Positions 9,336-19,481 of a DNA stretch of 64,000 nt are shown piece after piece. The translations under genes and the position numbers were made by a program. The DNA comes from Pseudomonas salomonii (GTDB taxonomy: Bacteria; Pseudomonadota; Gammaproteobacteria; Pseudomonadales; Pseudomonadaceae), in NCBI RefSeq assembly GCF_900107155.1, contig NZ_FNOX01000005.1, forward strand, positions 62,001 to 126,000, in the 5' to 3' direction. The notes beneath the pieces are model-generated. The model ran no database searches. It was given only the letters and a program-made list of their open reading frames with translations, and had not been told where the DNA came from. Numbering within the stretch: the stretch's first letter is position 1; each line of letters opens with the position of its first letter.

Positions 9336-9396
9336 TAAGCGGTGATGAAAAATAAGCTGCGAAGCAAAGTGTCGTCATTAGAAAAAGGAGAGTGCT

Positions 9397-10641
9397 GTGT
9401 CGCGTAGACGCGTCGTAGTCACCGGTATGGGTATGTTGTCGCCACTGGGTACAGATGTGCCGAGCAGTTGGCAGGGCATTCTGGCTGGCCACAGTGGTAT
9501 TGGTCTGATCGAACACACGGACCTTTCTGCCTATTCCACCCGTTTTGGCGGCTCGGTAAAGGGCTTCAATGTCGAGGAATATCTCTCGGTCAAAGAATCC
9601 CGCAAGCTCGACCTGTTCATTCAATACGGCCTGGCAGCCGGTTTTCAGGCGGTGCGTAATGCCGGCCTGGAAGTCACCGACGCCAACCGTGAGCGCATCG
9701 GCGTGGCCATGGGTTCGGGTATTGGCGGTTTGACCAATATCGAAGAAACCAGCCGCACGCTGCACGATTCCGGCCCCCGTCGAATTTCGCCGTTCTTCGT
9801 GCCGGGCTCGATCATCAATATGATTTCCGGTTTCCTGTCGATCCATCTGGGCGCACAGGGCCCCAACTACGCCATTGCCACGGCGTGCACCACCGGCACG
9901 CACTGCATCGGCATGGCGGCGCGTAATATCGCCTATGACGAAGCCGACGTGATGATCGCCGGTGGCGCCGAAATGGCCGCCTGCGGCCTCGGCATGGGCG
10001 GCTTCGGCGCGTCCCGTGCGCTGTCGACGCGCAATGACGAGCCGACTCGCGCCAGCCGTCCGTGGGACAAGGGCCGTGATGGCTTTGTACTGGCTGACGG
10101 TGCCGGTGCGCTGGTACTCGAAGAGCTGGAGCACGCCAAGGCGCGCGGTGCCACTATCTACGCCGAGCTGATCGGCTTCGGCATGAGCGGCGACGCCTAC
10201 CACATGACCTCGCCGCCGTCCGACGGTGCCGGTGCTGCACGTTGCATCACCAACGCGTTGCGCGATGCGAAGGTCAACGCCAACCAGGTGCAGTACATCA
10301 ATGCCCACGGCACATCGACCCCGACGGGTGACCTGGCGGAAGCCGAAGCCATCAAGTCGGTGTTCGGTGAGCACGCCTACAAGCTGGCGGTCAGTTCCAC
10401 CAAGTCCATGACCGGCCACCTGTTGGGTGCGGCGGGCGCGGTCGAGGCGATCTTCAGCGTCATGGCCATCAAGGATCAGGTCGCTCCGCCGACCATCAAC
10501 CTTGATGAGCCGGACGAGGGCTGCGACCTCAACTTCGTGCCTCACGAAGCGCAACCGATGCCGATCGACGTGGTGATCTCCAACTCGTTCGGTTTCGGTG
10601 GCACCAACGGTTCCCTGGTGTTCCGCCGGTTCGCCGAGTGA
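9397..10641 (+). CDS. fabF: 3-oxoacyl-ACP synthase II
   Basis: A condensing enzyme of fatty-acid elongation that controls temperature-dependent chain unsaturation in related bacteria. The 414-residue protein has the active-site Cys164 in [10 protein letters not shown], the histidines in [11 protein letters not shown] and GHLLGAAG, and the glycine-rich end [15 protein letters not shown]. The ribosome-binding site is AAGGAG. Its stop overlaps the pabC start by one base (TGATG), which suggests coupling. Confidence 0.97.
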   Translation: MSRRRVVVTGMGMLSPLGTDVPSSWQGILAGHSGIGLIEHTDLSAYSTRFGGSVKGFNVEEYLSVKESRKLDLFIQYGLAAGFQAVRNAGLEVTDANRERIGVAMGSGIGGLTNIEETSRTLHDSGPRRISPFFVPGSIINMISGFLSIHLGAQGPNYAIATACTTGTHCIGMAARNIAYDEADVMIAGGAEMAACGLGMGGFGASRALSTRNDEPTRASRPWDKGRDGFVLADGAGALVLEELEHAKARGATIYAELIGFGMSGDAYHMTSPPSDGAGAARCITNALRDAKVNANQVQYINAHGTSTPTGDLAEAEAIKSVFGEHAYKLAVSSTKSMTGHLLGAAGAVEAIFSVMAIKDQVAPPTINLDEPDEGCDLNFVPHEAQPMPIDVVISNSFGFGGTNGSLVFRRFAE

Positions 10642-11456
10642 TGCACAGCTGGGTCGACGGTCAGCCAGCGGGCAGCGTGCCCCTGAAAGATCGTGGCCTG
10701 GCGTACGGCGATGGCCTGTTTGAGACCATCGCCGTCAAGGCCGGGCAGCCGGTGCTGCTCGACCGTCACCTGCAACGCCTTGAAGAGGGGTGCAGGCGCC
10801 TCGCCTTGAGTGCGGATCAAACCCTGATCCGCAGCGAAGTGCTGGCTTACGCCGCGGCCATGGGCAATGGCGTACTCAAATTGATCCTCACCCGTGGCGA
10901 CAGCCTGCGCGGCTATGGCATCAACCCTGGCGTCCCCGTGCGCCGTATCTTGCAGGGCAATCCGCCCGCTGCTTATCCTCTGGCCCATGCAACCGATGGC
11001 ATCCGCCTGTTTGCGTGCGCCACGCGCTTGGCCGAGCAGCCGTTGCTGGCGGGCCTCAAGCACCTGAATCGTCTTGAACAAGTGATCGCCCGCGCCGAAT
11101 GGCAGGATGCCGAACATGCCGAGGGCTTGATGCTGGACAGGTCCGGTCGAGTCATCGAAGGCGTGTTCAGCAACCTGTTCGTGGTGCGCAATGGATTGTT
11201 ACTAACCGCTGATCTGAATCGTTGCGGGGTTGCCGGCGTCATGCGAGCTGAGATTCTGGCCCAGGCGCAAACCCTGGGCATCCCGGTGGCCGTGGCCGAC
11301 ATCAGCATGGACCAGTTGCAACAGGCCGACGAAGTTTTCGTGTGCAACAGCGTTTATGGCATTTGGCCCGTACGTGGTTGCGCCGGGATGAGCTGGTCGG
11401 TTGGGCCGCTCACCCGTAAACTGCAGGGCATTGTTCGCGCGCTATTGGAAATTTGA
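10641..11456 (+). CDS. pabC: Aminodeoxychorismate lyase
   Basis: A PLP enzyme that releases pyruvate from 4-amino-4-deoxychorismate to give p-aminobenzoate for folate. The 271 residues match the usual length. It belongs to the class IV aminotransferase fold: DRGLAYGDGLFETI near the N-terminus, the PLP lysine in GLKHLNRLEQVIAR, and EGVFSNLFVVRNG. The ATG start overlaps the fabF stop. The GTG three bases upstream is also possible. Confidence 0.95.
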   Translation: MHSWVDGQPAGSVPLKDRGLAYGDGLFETIAVKAGQPVLLDRHLQRLEEGCRRLALSADQTLIRSEVLAYAAAMGNGVLKLILTRGDSLRGYGINPGVPVRRILQGNPPAAYPLAHATDGIRLFACATRLAEQPLLAGLKHLNRLEQVIARAEWQDAEHAEGLMLDRSGRVIEGVFSNLFVVRNGLLLTADLNRCGVAGVMRAEILAQAQTLGIPVAVADISMDQLQQADEVFVCNSVYGIWPVRGCAGMSWSVGPLTRKLQGIVRALLEI

Positions 11457-11457
11457 G

Positions 11458-12594
11458 TTGATACGAAAACTGGTTTTACTGCTGCAGATCGGCCTGGTCT
11501 CGGCAGGCTTGCTACTGGGCTTTTCGGCCTGGAAGCTCGACTCTGCGCTGAAGCAGCCCCTGAATCTGACCCAGGAACAATTGCTCGATGTTCCCGCCGG
11601 GGCGACCCCGACGGGCACCTTCAATCGCCTTGAAACCGAAGGCGTGCTGGAGGGTGCCTTCTGGTTGCGCCTCTACTGGCGCTTCAACCTCGACGGCCAG
11701 TCGCTGCACAGCGGCGAATACCGCATGACCCCAGGCCTGACGGCCGAAGGCCTGATCGGCCTGTGGCAACGCGGCGAAGTGGTGCAATACAGCCTGACAT
11801 TGGTGGAAGGCTGGAACTTTCGCCAGGTGCGTTCAGCGTTGGCCAAACACGAAAAGATCGTGCAGACCCTGTCGGGCCTGAGCGACAGCGAAGTGATGGA
11901 TAAGCTCGGCCACCCTGGCGTATTTCCCGAAGGGCGGTTCTTTCCTGACACCTATCGCTTCGTGCGCGGCATGACCGATGTCGAATTCCTGAAAAAAGCC
12001 TACAACCGCCTGGACGAGGTACTGGCCCAGGAATGGAGCCAGCGCGCCGCCGATGCGCCGTACACCGACCCTTACCAGGCGCTGATCATGGCCTCCCTGG
12101 TAGAAAAGGAAACCGGTGTGCCGCAAGAGCGCGGGCAGATCGCCGGAGTGTTCGTGCGTCGCTTGAAAATCGGCATGCTGCTCCAGACCGACCCGACGGT
12201 GATCTACGGCCTGGGCGAGCGCTACACCGGCAAGCTGACCCGCGCGCACCTCAAGGAAGCCAATCCCTATAACACCTACATGATTGCCGGCCTGCCGCCG
12301 ACGCCAATCGCCATGGTCGGCCGCGAGGCGATCCATGCGGCGTTGAACCCGGTGGCCGGCAGTAGCCTGTATTTCGTCGCCCGAGGCGATGGCAGCCATA
12401 TTTTCTCCGATGACCTGGATGCGCATAATGCCGCCGTGCGTGAGTTCCAACTCAAGCGCCGCGCCGATTATCGCTCCAGCCCGGCACCGGCGGTAAAACC
12501 GCCGGAAGACGCGACGCCACCGACCGATGCCGCGCCGGTTGAAAAACCCGCCGAGCCTGCGCCGGACGCCGCTGCGCCGCAAAGCCCGCAATGA
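11458..12594 (+). CDS. mltG: Endolytic murein transglycosylase MltG
   Basis: An inner-membrane lytic transglycosylase that cuts nascent glycan strands and sets their length. The 378-residue protein has one N-terminal membrane segment (about residues 5-22), a LysM-like subdomain, then the YceG catalytic domain with the glutamate in ASLVEKETGVPQER and LQTDPTVIYGLG. The TTG start directly after the pabC stop was chosen. The alternative upstream ATG would overlap pabC by 56 bases. The tail after about residue 340 is Pro/Ala-rich and of low complexity. Confidence 0.93.
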   Translation: MIRKLVLLLQIGLVSAGLLLGFSAWKLDSALKQPLNLTQEQLLDVPAGATPTGTFNRLETEGVLEGAFWLRLYWRFNLDGQSLHSGEYRMTPGLTAEGLIGLWQRGEVVQYSLTLVEGWNFRQVRSALAKHEKIVQTLSGLSDSEVMDKLGHPGVFPEGRFFPDTYRFVRGMTDVEFLKKAYNRLDEVLAQEWSQRAADAPYTDPYQALIMASLVEKETGVPQERGQIAGVFVRRLKIGMLLQTDPTVIYGLGERYTGKLTRAHLKEANPYNTYMIAGLPPTPIAMVGREAIHAALNPVAGSSLYFVARGDGSHIFSDDLDAHNAAVREFQLKRRADYRSSPAPAVKPPEDATPPTDAAPVEKPAEPAPDAAAPQSPQ

Positions 12595-12604
12595 CTCTGA
12601 CTAA

Positions 12605-14228
<1,624 letters not shown>

Positions 14229-14234
14229 TTTTCG

Positions 14235-14259
14235 TGGCCGACGGGTGTATCGTCGGCCA
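14235..14259 (+). terminator. Hairpin in the shortened holB-tatD gap
   Basis: A perfect 9-bp inverted repeat TGGCCGACG/CGTCGGCCA with a 7-base loop, six bases after the holB stop. There is no U-run, so it is a weak terminator candidate or an mRNA-stabilising hairpin. Confidence 0.45.
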
Positions 14260-14291
14260 GACACTTCCCATGAATTAAGTCGTACTTTCCT

Positions 14292-15077
14292 ATGCTCGTA
14301 GATTCCCACTGCCACCTTGATCGCCTCGACCTTGCCCAGCACGGCGGCTCCCTCGATGCCGCCCTGGAAGCGGCCCGCCAGCGTGGGGTAGGGCACTTTC
14401 TGTGCATCGGCGTGAGCGCCGACAACGCCGCCGACGTCAAAGCCTTGGCTGATCGCTATGCCGATGTCGATTGTTCGGTCGGCATCCACCCGCTGGACCT
14501 CAAGCCGGGTGAAGCGCCGGCTCTGGATTGGCTATTGAGCGAGCTCAATCACCCACGCGTGGTGGCGATTGGCGAAACCGGCCTGGATTACCATTACGAA
14601 CCTGAAGCCGCCGAGTTGCAGCAAGCCTCCTTCCGCCTGCACCTGCAAGCCGCCCGGCAGACCGGCAAACCGGTGATCGTCCACACCCGAGGCGCCCGCG
14701 CTGACACCTTGACGCTATTGCGCGAAGCGGCCTTGCCCCAGGCCGGCGTGCTGCATTGCTTCACCGAAGACTGGGACATGGCCAAGGCCGCGCTGGACCT
14801 GGGCTTTTACATTTCCCTGTCAGGTATCGTCACCTTCCGCAACGCCGACGCCTTGCGCGACGTGGCGCGTCAGGTGCCGGCCGACCGCCTGCTGGTGGAA
14901 ACCGATTCGCCGTACCTGGCGCCGATCCCCCATCGCGGCAAGCCGAACCTGCCGGAATACGTGCGTGATGTGGCCGATTACCTGGCGATGCTGCGCGGTG
15001 AATCCTTTGAGCGCTTTGCCGAGCAGACCACCGAGAACTTCAAGCGTCTGTTCCCGCTGGCCCACGTGGCCGGCTGA
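14292..15077 (+). CDS. tatD: TatD-family metal-dependent hydrolase
   Basis: A TIM-barrel hydrolase of the amidohydrolase superfamily. Homologues are 3'-5' DNA/RNA exonucleases or D-aminoacyl-tRNA deacylase-like enzymes. The 261-residue protein has metal ligands in DSHCHLDRLD, the glutamate in GETGLDYHY, the histidines in VIVHTRGA and VLHCFTED, and ETDSPYLAP. It immediately follows holB. In P. aeruginosa pilZ separates the two genes. Confidence 0.95.
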   Translation: MLVDSHCHLDRLDLAQHGGSLDAALEAARQRGVGHFLCIGVSADNAADVKALADRYADVDCSVGIHPLDLKPGEAPALDWLLSELNHPRVVAIGETGLDYHYEPEAAELQQASFRLHLQAARQTGKPVIVHTRGARADTLTLLREAALPQAGVLHCFTEDWDMAKAALDLGFYISLSGIVTFRNADALRDVARQVPADRLLVETDSPYLAPIPHRGKPNLPEYVRDVADYLAMLRGESFERFAEQTTENFKRLFPLAHVAG

Positions 15078-15094
15078 GGCGGTCAAATCGCAGG

Positions 15095-15213
15095 CAAAAA
15101 AAACCCGGGTTCTGGGGGGTGAATCCGGGTTAAGACCATTAGGAGTAAAACAAGGGCACACAGTCCGTCGGTACCCAGGTCGACGCGTCACTTGGGGGAG
15201 ATGTCGCGCCGAC
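15095..15213 (-). ncRNA. rgsA: Probable RgsA (P16) small RNA
   Basis: On the minus strand an RNA of about 118 nt would run from a start near 15213 to a strong terminator: the stem AACCCGG/CCGGGTT (15131-15102) followed by eight T. The -10 reads CAATACTT (15226-15219), close to the RpoS form CTATACTT, without a clear -35. RgsA is an RpoS-dependent, Hfq-binding sRNA of about 120 nt that P. aeruginosa encodes next to tatD (PA2958.1). Identity rests on position, length, promoter type and terminator; I could not align it. Confidence 0.72.
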
Positions 15214-15523
15214 AATTCAAGTATTGATCAGTATCCGATTCAGTCCAGTCGCGATTGGTCGTTTTTTAAACAGATTTGGAATACGCGCGCTTCGCTTGAG
15301 TTCTCATTGAGCCCAAGCACGGCTGCAGTTGTTGCGTATTATTTCTGACTGATAACCCCTCATTCGTTGGCGCGCTGAAACTAAAACGCACGCTGGGTTC
15401 ACATAGGCGTTGCCCAATGACCGTTCAGTCGGGATAATCCCTCGCATCGGGTAAATCGTATCGCCACGTATCCGTGGCCCTGCGTAACCCTCCCTCATTC
15501 CGACCTCTGCAGACCTCTTCCTC
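15214..15523. other. Intergenic region upstream of the TetR gene
   Basis: It holds the RpoS-like promoter of the minus-strand sRNA (15219-15226) and, nearer 15524, the presumed promoter of the TetR gene. I see no coding sequence and no strong palindrome that would serve as a TetR operator. Confidence 0.4.
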
Positions 15524-16192
15524 ATGCACAAAGAACCCCGTAAGGTCCGTGAGTTTCGCCGCCGTGAGCAGGAAATTCTCGACACTGCACTCAAGTTATT
15601 CCTCGAACAAGGTGAAGACAGCGTCACCGTCGAGATGATTGCGGATGCCGTGGGTATCGGCAAAGGCACGATCTATAAACACTTCAAATCCAAGGCCGAG
15701 ATCTACCTGCGGCTGATGCTCGACTACGAGCGCGACTTGAACGAGCTGCTGCATTCGGCTGATGTGGACAAGGACAAGGAGGCGCTGTCACGCGCCTATT
15801 TCGAGTTCCGCATGCGTGACCCGCAACGCTACCGCCTGTTCGACCGCCTGGAAGAAAAGGTGGTCAAGGGCCATCAAGTGCCGGAAATGGTCGAGGAGCT
15901 GCACAAGATCCGCGCCTCGAACTTCGAGCGCCTCACGCTGCTGATCAAGGGTCGCATCAGCGAAGGCAAGCTCGAAGACGTGCCGCCGTATTTCCATTAC
16001 TGCGCCGCCTGGGCATTGGTACATGGCGCCGTTGCGCTGTATCACTCGCCGTTCTGGAGCAATGTGCTGGAAGATCAGGAAGGTTTCTTCCAGTTCCTGA
16101 TGGACATCGGCGTGCGCATGGGCAACAAGCGCAAGCACAGCACTGAGCTGCCGAATGCTGAGCCCAAGGGCAGCGACGCTCCTGCTGTTTAA
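15524..16192 (+). CDS. TetR/AcrR-family regulator
   Basis: A 222-residue one-component repressor. The N-terminal helix-turn-helix is about residues 12-58 (RREQEILDTALKLFLEQG, then IADAVGIGKGTIYKHFKSK). The C-terminal ligand domain is rich in aromatic residues. The order tatD-(sRNA)-TetR-moaA is conserved in Pseudomonas. The target and ligand are unknown. No good Shine-Dalgarno precedes the ATG. Confidence 0.9.
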   Translation: MHKEPRKVREFRRREQEILDTALKLFLEQGEDSVTVEMIADAVGIGKGTIYKHFKSKAEIYLRLMLDYERDLNELLHSADVDKDKEALSRAYFEFRMRDPQRYRLFDRLEEKVVKGHQVPEMVEELHKIRASNFERLTLLIKGRISEGKLEDVPPYFHYCAAWALVHGAVALYHSPFWSNVLEDQEGFFQFLMDIGVRMGNKRKHSTELPNAEPKGSDAPAV

Positions 16193-16270
16193 GCCATTCC
16201 CGACAGTGATGGCGCAATGATTTGCTGCCGCTTGCAGTACCCCAGGAATATACTCAGGCAAGGACGCTTG

Positions 16271-16302
16271 CTAAAAGCTGATTTTTCAGTCAGCTTTTAG
16301 CG
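16271..16302 (+). terminator. Perfect 12-bp inverted repeat between the TetR gene and moaA
   Basis: GCTAAAAGCTGA and TCAGCTTTTAGC are exact complements around an 8-base loop. It may terminate the TetR transcript, since the second arm contains a T-run, or it may be an operator for moaA. It lies 31 bases before the moaA start. Confidence 0.5.
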
Positions 16303-16332
16303 CGCCTGAACCATCCTCTGCCGGAGTGTTCC

Positions 16333-17301
16333 ATGATCGTTGATCGTCAAGGCAGGCGATTTCGCAATTTGCGGATCAGCCTGACCTCAGCCTGCAATTA
16401 CGCGTGTACCTACTGCGTGCCAAACGGCAAGCGGCTGGTGGCTGCCCAGGACGAACTCTCGGCCGAGGCCATGGCGCGCGGCGTTGCCTATCTGATCGAA
16501 GCGGCCGGCATCGAGCGTTTGCGTATCACCGGCGGCGAACCGTTGGTCAGCCCCAAGCTGGAAGCTTTCATGGGGGCTGTGGGCGGCATGGGCCTGAGTG
16601 ACATCAGCCTGACGACAAATGGCCAACTGCTCGCGCGCAAGTTGCCACTGTTGGTCGACGCGGGTATTCGGCGAATCAACGTGTCCCTCGATACCCTGGA
16701 TGCTGACGCCTTCCGCAGCATCGCCCGGGGTGGCGACCTGGCCACCGTGCTCGATGGCATGGACCAGGCCCGCGCTGCCGGCATCAAGATCAAAGTCAAT
16801 ATGGTGCCGTTGCGTGGGCAGAACCTCGACCAGGTGATGCCACTGCTCGACTACTGCCTGGAGCGTGGCTACGAGCTGCGCTTTATCGAACTGATGCGCA
16901 TGGGCCACTTGGCCAAGGATTCCAATGCGTTCCTGCAGCAGTTCGTCAGCCTGCAGCAACTGCTGAGCCTGATCGGCGAGCATCACGAATACCTGCAAGC
17001 CAACGCGCCGATTGATGCCACGGCGGTGCGCTACGAAGTGCCGGGCAAAGGCTTCTTTGGCGTAATCGCCAACGAAAGCGTGCCGTTCTGCCGCACCTGC
17101 TCGCGCCTGCGCTTGTCGTCGACCGGCTGGTTGCATGGCTGTTTGTCGTCGAGCAACCGCCACTATGTGGGCGACCTGCTGGACCAACCGCGCCATCAGG
17201 CGCTGCCGGCCTTGCAGGGGCTGTTGATGAAGGCTTTGGGCGACAAGCAGGAAGTGGCCTTCTCCGGCGGCGCCACGGTCATGAAGATCATCGGCGGCTA
17301 A
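16333..17301 (+). CDS. moaA: GTP 3',8-cyclase (molybdenum cofactor synthesis)
   Basis: A radical SAM enzyme catalysing the first step of molybdopterin synthesis. The 322-residue protein has the SAM cluster cysteines C21-x3-C25-x2-C28 in ACNYACTYC and the second cluster C253-x2-C256-x13-C270. It ends in the double glycine required in MoaA. TGGEP (67-71) binds SAM. No other moa genes are adjacent, so it is a stand-alone paralogue, and Pseudomonas often has two moaA genes. Confidence 0.92.
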   Translation: MIVDRQGRRFRNLRISLTSACNYACTYCVPNGKRLVAAQDELSAEAMARGVAYLIEAAGIERLRITGGEPLVSPKLEAFMGAVGGMGLSDISLTTNGQLLARKLPLLVDAGIRRINVSLDTLDADAFRSIARGGDLATVLDGMDQARAAGIKIKVNMVPLRGQNLDQVMPLLDYCLERGYELRFIELMRMGHLAKDSNAFLQQFVSLQQLLSLIGEHHEYLQANAPIDATAVRYEVPGKGFFGVIANESVPFCRTCSRLRLSSTGWLHGCLSSSNRHYVGDLLDQPRHQALPALQGLLMKALGDKQEVAFSGGATVMKIIGG

Positions 17302-17316
17302 AACCGCGTGCAATCG

Positions 17317-17425
17317 AATGTGGGAGCAGGCTTTTTGTGGGCGCTGGCTTGCCTGCGATAGCATCACCTCGGTGTACTTGATGTACCTGGGTGTCTGCAT
17401 CGCAGGCAAGCCAGCTCCCACATTT
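17317..17425. repeat. REPIN, copy 2
   Basis: Outer arms AATGTGGGAGCAGGC and GCCAGCTCCCACATTT. The inner arms use the GGCTTGCCTGCGAT core, a different REP subgroup from copy 1. The left arm has an extra CTTTTTGTGGGCG stretch, suggesting insertion or decay. Confidence 0.8.
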
Positions 17426-17510
17426 GGTTATGCAACCTTCTTGAATGGCGCGGATTCTGCATTAAGTGCCCATTCGCCGGTTTTCCGTCACCGGCTTCTG
17501 GAGGATTAGG

Positions 17511-18116
17511 ATGCGTAGTCTGGTTTTGTTGCTGGCGTCAGTGGCGCTGAGTGGCTGCATGACCGTCAGCGATATGGCCGAAGGCACCCGCTATCAGATG
17601 AGCGACGCCGGGCTGCTGGACCACAGTGATACCCGCCGTACCGCCTCGGTGCGCATACAGCCGGACTCCTTTGTGTTTATCGCCCAGGGCGCCTTTGTGC
17701 CGCCCGGCAGCGCCTATCCGCGTCCCAATGTGGTGGCCGAAGAAGCCTTCAACGGCTTTGTCGAATATTTCCCGATGGTGCGCCGCGCCCGTAAGCCGGA
17801 AGGCCTTGAACAGGCCATGGCCGAAGCCCGTGCGGCGGGCGCTCACTACCTGCTGTATTGCCGCTTTGCGGCAGCCGATGACCGTATCGGCAATGCCGAT
17901 GAGTGGACCGACCAGCAAGCGTTGGACCGTGTCGGCCTGGACAACGGCGTAATCCAGATCATGTTGATCGAGACCAGCACCCAGTATTTGATTGATACTG
18001 CACGCATTCGCAGTCGTGGCGGTTTACTGACGTTCCACGACAACAAGCCAGAAGACTTGATTGCCCGCCCGCTGGCCCAGTACGCCCGCGGCCTGTTGGG
18101 GATGGGTGATCAATAA
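17511..18116 (+). CDS. DUF4823-type lipoprotein
   Basis: A 201-residue predicted lipoprotein. The signal peptide MRSLVLLLASVALSGC ends in the lipobox LSGC, so Cys16 would be lipidated. The mature part contains IETSTQYLIDTARIRSRGG, the conserved end of this Pseudomonas family. A GAGGA ribosome-binding site supports this start rather than the longer frame. Function is unknown. It is followed closely by the DUF1285 gene. Confidence 0.82.
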   Translation: MRSLVLLLASVALSGCMTVSDMAEGTRYQMSDAGLLDHSDTRRTASVRIQPDSFVFIAQGAFVPPGSAYPRPNVVAEEAFNGFVEYFPMVRRARKPEGLEQAMAEARAAGAHYLLYCRFAAADDRIGNADEWTDQQALDRVGLDNGVIQIMLIETSTQYLIDTARIRSRGGLLTFHDNKPEDLIARPLAQYARGLLGMGDQ

Positions 18117-18135
18117 AAATCCAGAGGAGAACCCT

Positions 18136-18696
18136 ATGACCGATTCCGCCAAGGCCAATGATCTATTGGCCCAACTGCCCAAGGGCAAGGGGCCGGCGCC
18201 GGTACATCTATGGAACCCGGATTTCTGCGGCAACATCGACATGCGCATCGCCCGTGACGGCACTTGGTTTTACCAGGGCACGCCGATCGGGCGTAAGCCG
18301 ATGGTCAAGCTATTCTCCAATATCATTCGCCGCGATGGCGATGAGTATTTCCTGGTCACTCCCGTGGAAAAGGTCGGCATCAGCGTCGATGATGCGCCGT
18401 TTGTCGCGGTGACGCTGGAAGTCCAGGGGCAGGGCGAAAGCCAGGTGCTGCGCTTTACCACCAATGTTGACGAAGACATTGAAGCGGGCCTTGAACACCC
18501 CTTGCGGGTGGTGATCGACCCGATCACCCAGGAGCCCGCGCCTTACCTGCGAGTGCGCACCAACCTTGAAGCCCTGGTGCATCGCAACGTGTTTTACCAA
18601 TTGGTCGAGTTGGCGGTCAGCCGTCCGATCAACGGTCAGAACTGGCTTGGCGTATGGAGCGGCGGGGAGTTTTTCCGTATTGGCCTGGAGCCCTGA
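18136..18696 (+). CDS. DUF1285 conserved protein
   Basis: A 186-residue cytoplasmic protein without signal peptide. The segments HLWNPDFCGNIDMRIARDG and WFYQGTPIGRKPMVKLFS are characteristic of DUF1285, a beta-rich fold of unknown function conserved in proteobacteria. An AGGAGA ribosome-binding site lies nine bases before the ATG. The gene starts 20 bases after the lipoprotein gene, forming a two-gene unit. Confidence 0.85.
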   Translation: MTDSAKANDLLAQLPKGKGPAPVHLWNPDFCGNIDMRIARDGTWFYQGTPIGRKPMVKLFSNIIRRDGDEYFLVTPVEKVGISVDDAPFVAVTLEVQGQGESQVLRFTTNVDEDIEAGLEHPLRVVIDPITQEPAPYLRVRTNLEALVHRNVFYQLVELAVSRPINGQNWLGVWSGGEFFRIGLEP

Positions 18697-18767
18697 GGCC
18701 GATTTTTTCATCACACTGAAATAATTTTGCTTGCTGAGATCGGGCGCTTTCGGTTATCAATTTGTAC

Positions 18768-19481
18768 ATGATTAGACATGTCCGATTTGATAAGAAAAAA
18801 CGCGTCGTCGACGAACTCATCCGCCGTATCGAAGGTGGAGTGATGGCCGACGGTTTCCTGCTGCCGGGCGAGCATCAACTGGCCGAGGAGTTTGCGGTCA
18901 GCCGTGGCACCTTGCGCGAAGCCCTGGCGGAGCTCAAACGGCGCAACTACATCGCCACGCAGAGCGGCGTGGGCTCCATCGTCACCTTTGACGGCATGGT
19001 GCTCGACCAACGCAGCGGTTGGGCACAGGCGCTGGCCGATACCGGCGCATTGGTCATCACCGACATCCTGCGCCTGGAGGCCGTGACACGACCGGACCTG
19101 CTGAGCCGTTTCGGCAGCGACCAATTTATCGCCCTCGACCGCCGTCGGCGCACCCCCGATGGCACCGCCGTGTCCCTCGAGCGTTCATTGATGCCCGCCA
19201 CCGGCGGCCTGGAAAGCCTGCCGCGTGTGGGCCTGATCGATAATTCCCTGACCATCACCCTGGCCGCCTATGGCTATGTGGGCGCCGAAGGGGACCAGTG
19301 GATCGGCGCCGAGCCCTTGAGCGATGAAGACGCCGAGTTGCTCGGCCGCCCAGCCGGTACGGTGTTTCTCAAAGCCACGCGCACCACTTACGACCGCCGC
19401 GAGCGTCTCATGGAGCATGTCGAAAGCTTGCTCGACCCTTTGCACTTTCGCCTGCACCTGCAGTTTGGAGCTTCGAAATGA
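18768..19481 (+). CDS. GntR/UTRA-family regulator (YegW-like)
   Basis: A 237-residue regulator with an N-terminal winged helix (about 8-70, with LPGEHQLAEEFAVSRGTLREAL) and a C-terminal UTRA ligand domain (about 90-235). The ATG at 18768 is preferred over the TTG six bases upstream. Its end overlaps the ADP-ribosylglycohydrolase gene by four bases, so regulator, hydrolase, permease and kinase form one operon. The effector is probably a substrate or phosphorylated intermediate of that pathway (inference). Confidence 0.9.
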   Translation: MIRHVRFDKKKRVVDELIRRIEGGVMADGFLLPGEHQLAEEFAVSRGTLREALAELKRRNYIATQSGVGSIVTFDGMVLDQRSGWAQALADTGALVITDILRLEAVTRPDLLSRFGSDQFIALDRRRRTPDGTAVSLERSLMPATGGLESLPRVGLIDNSLTITLAAYGYVGAEGDQWIGAEPLSDEDAELLGRPAGTVFLKATRTTYDRRERLMEHVESLLDPLHFRLHLQFGASK

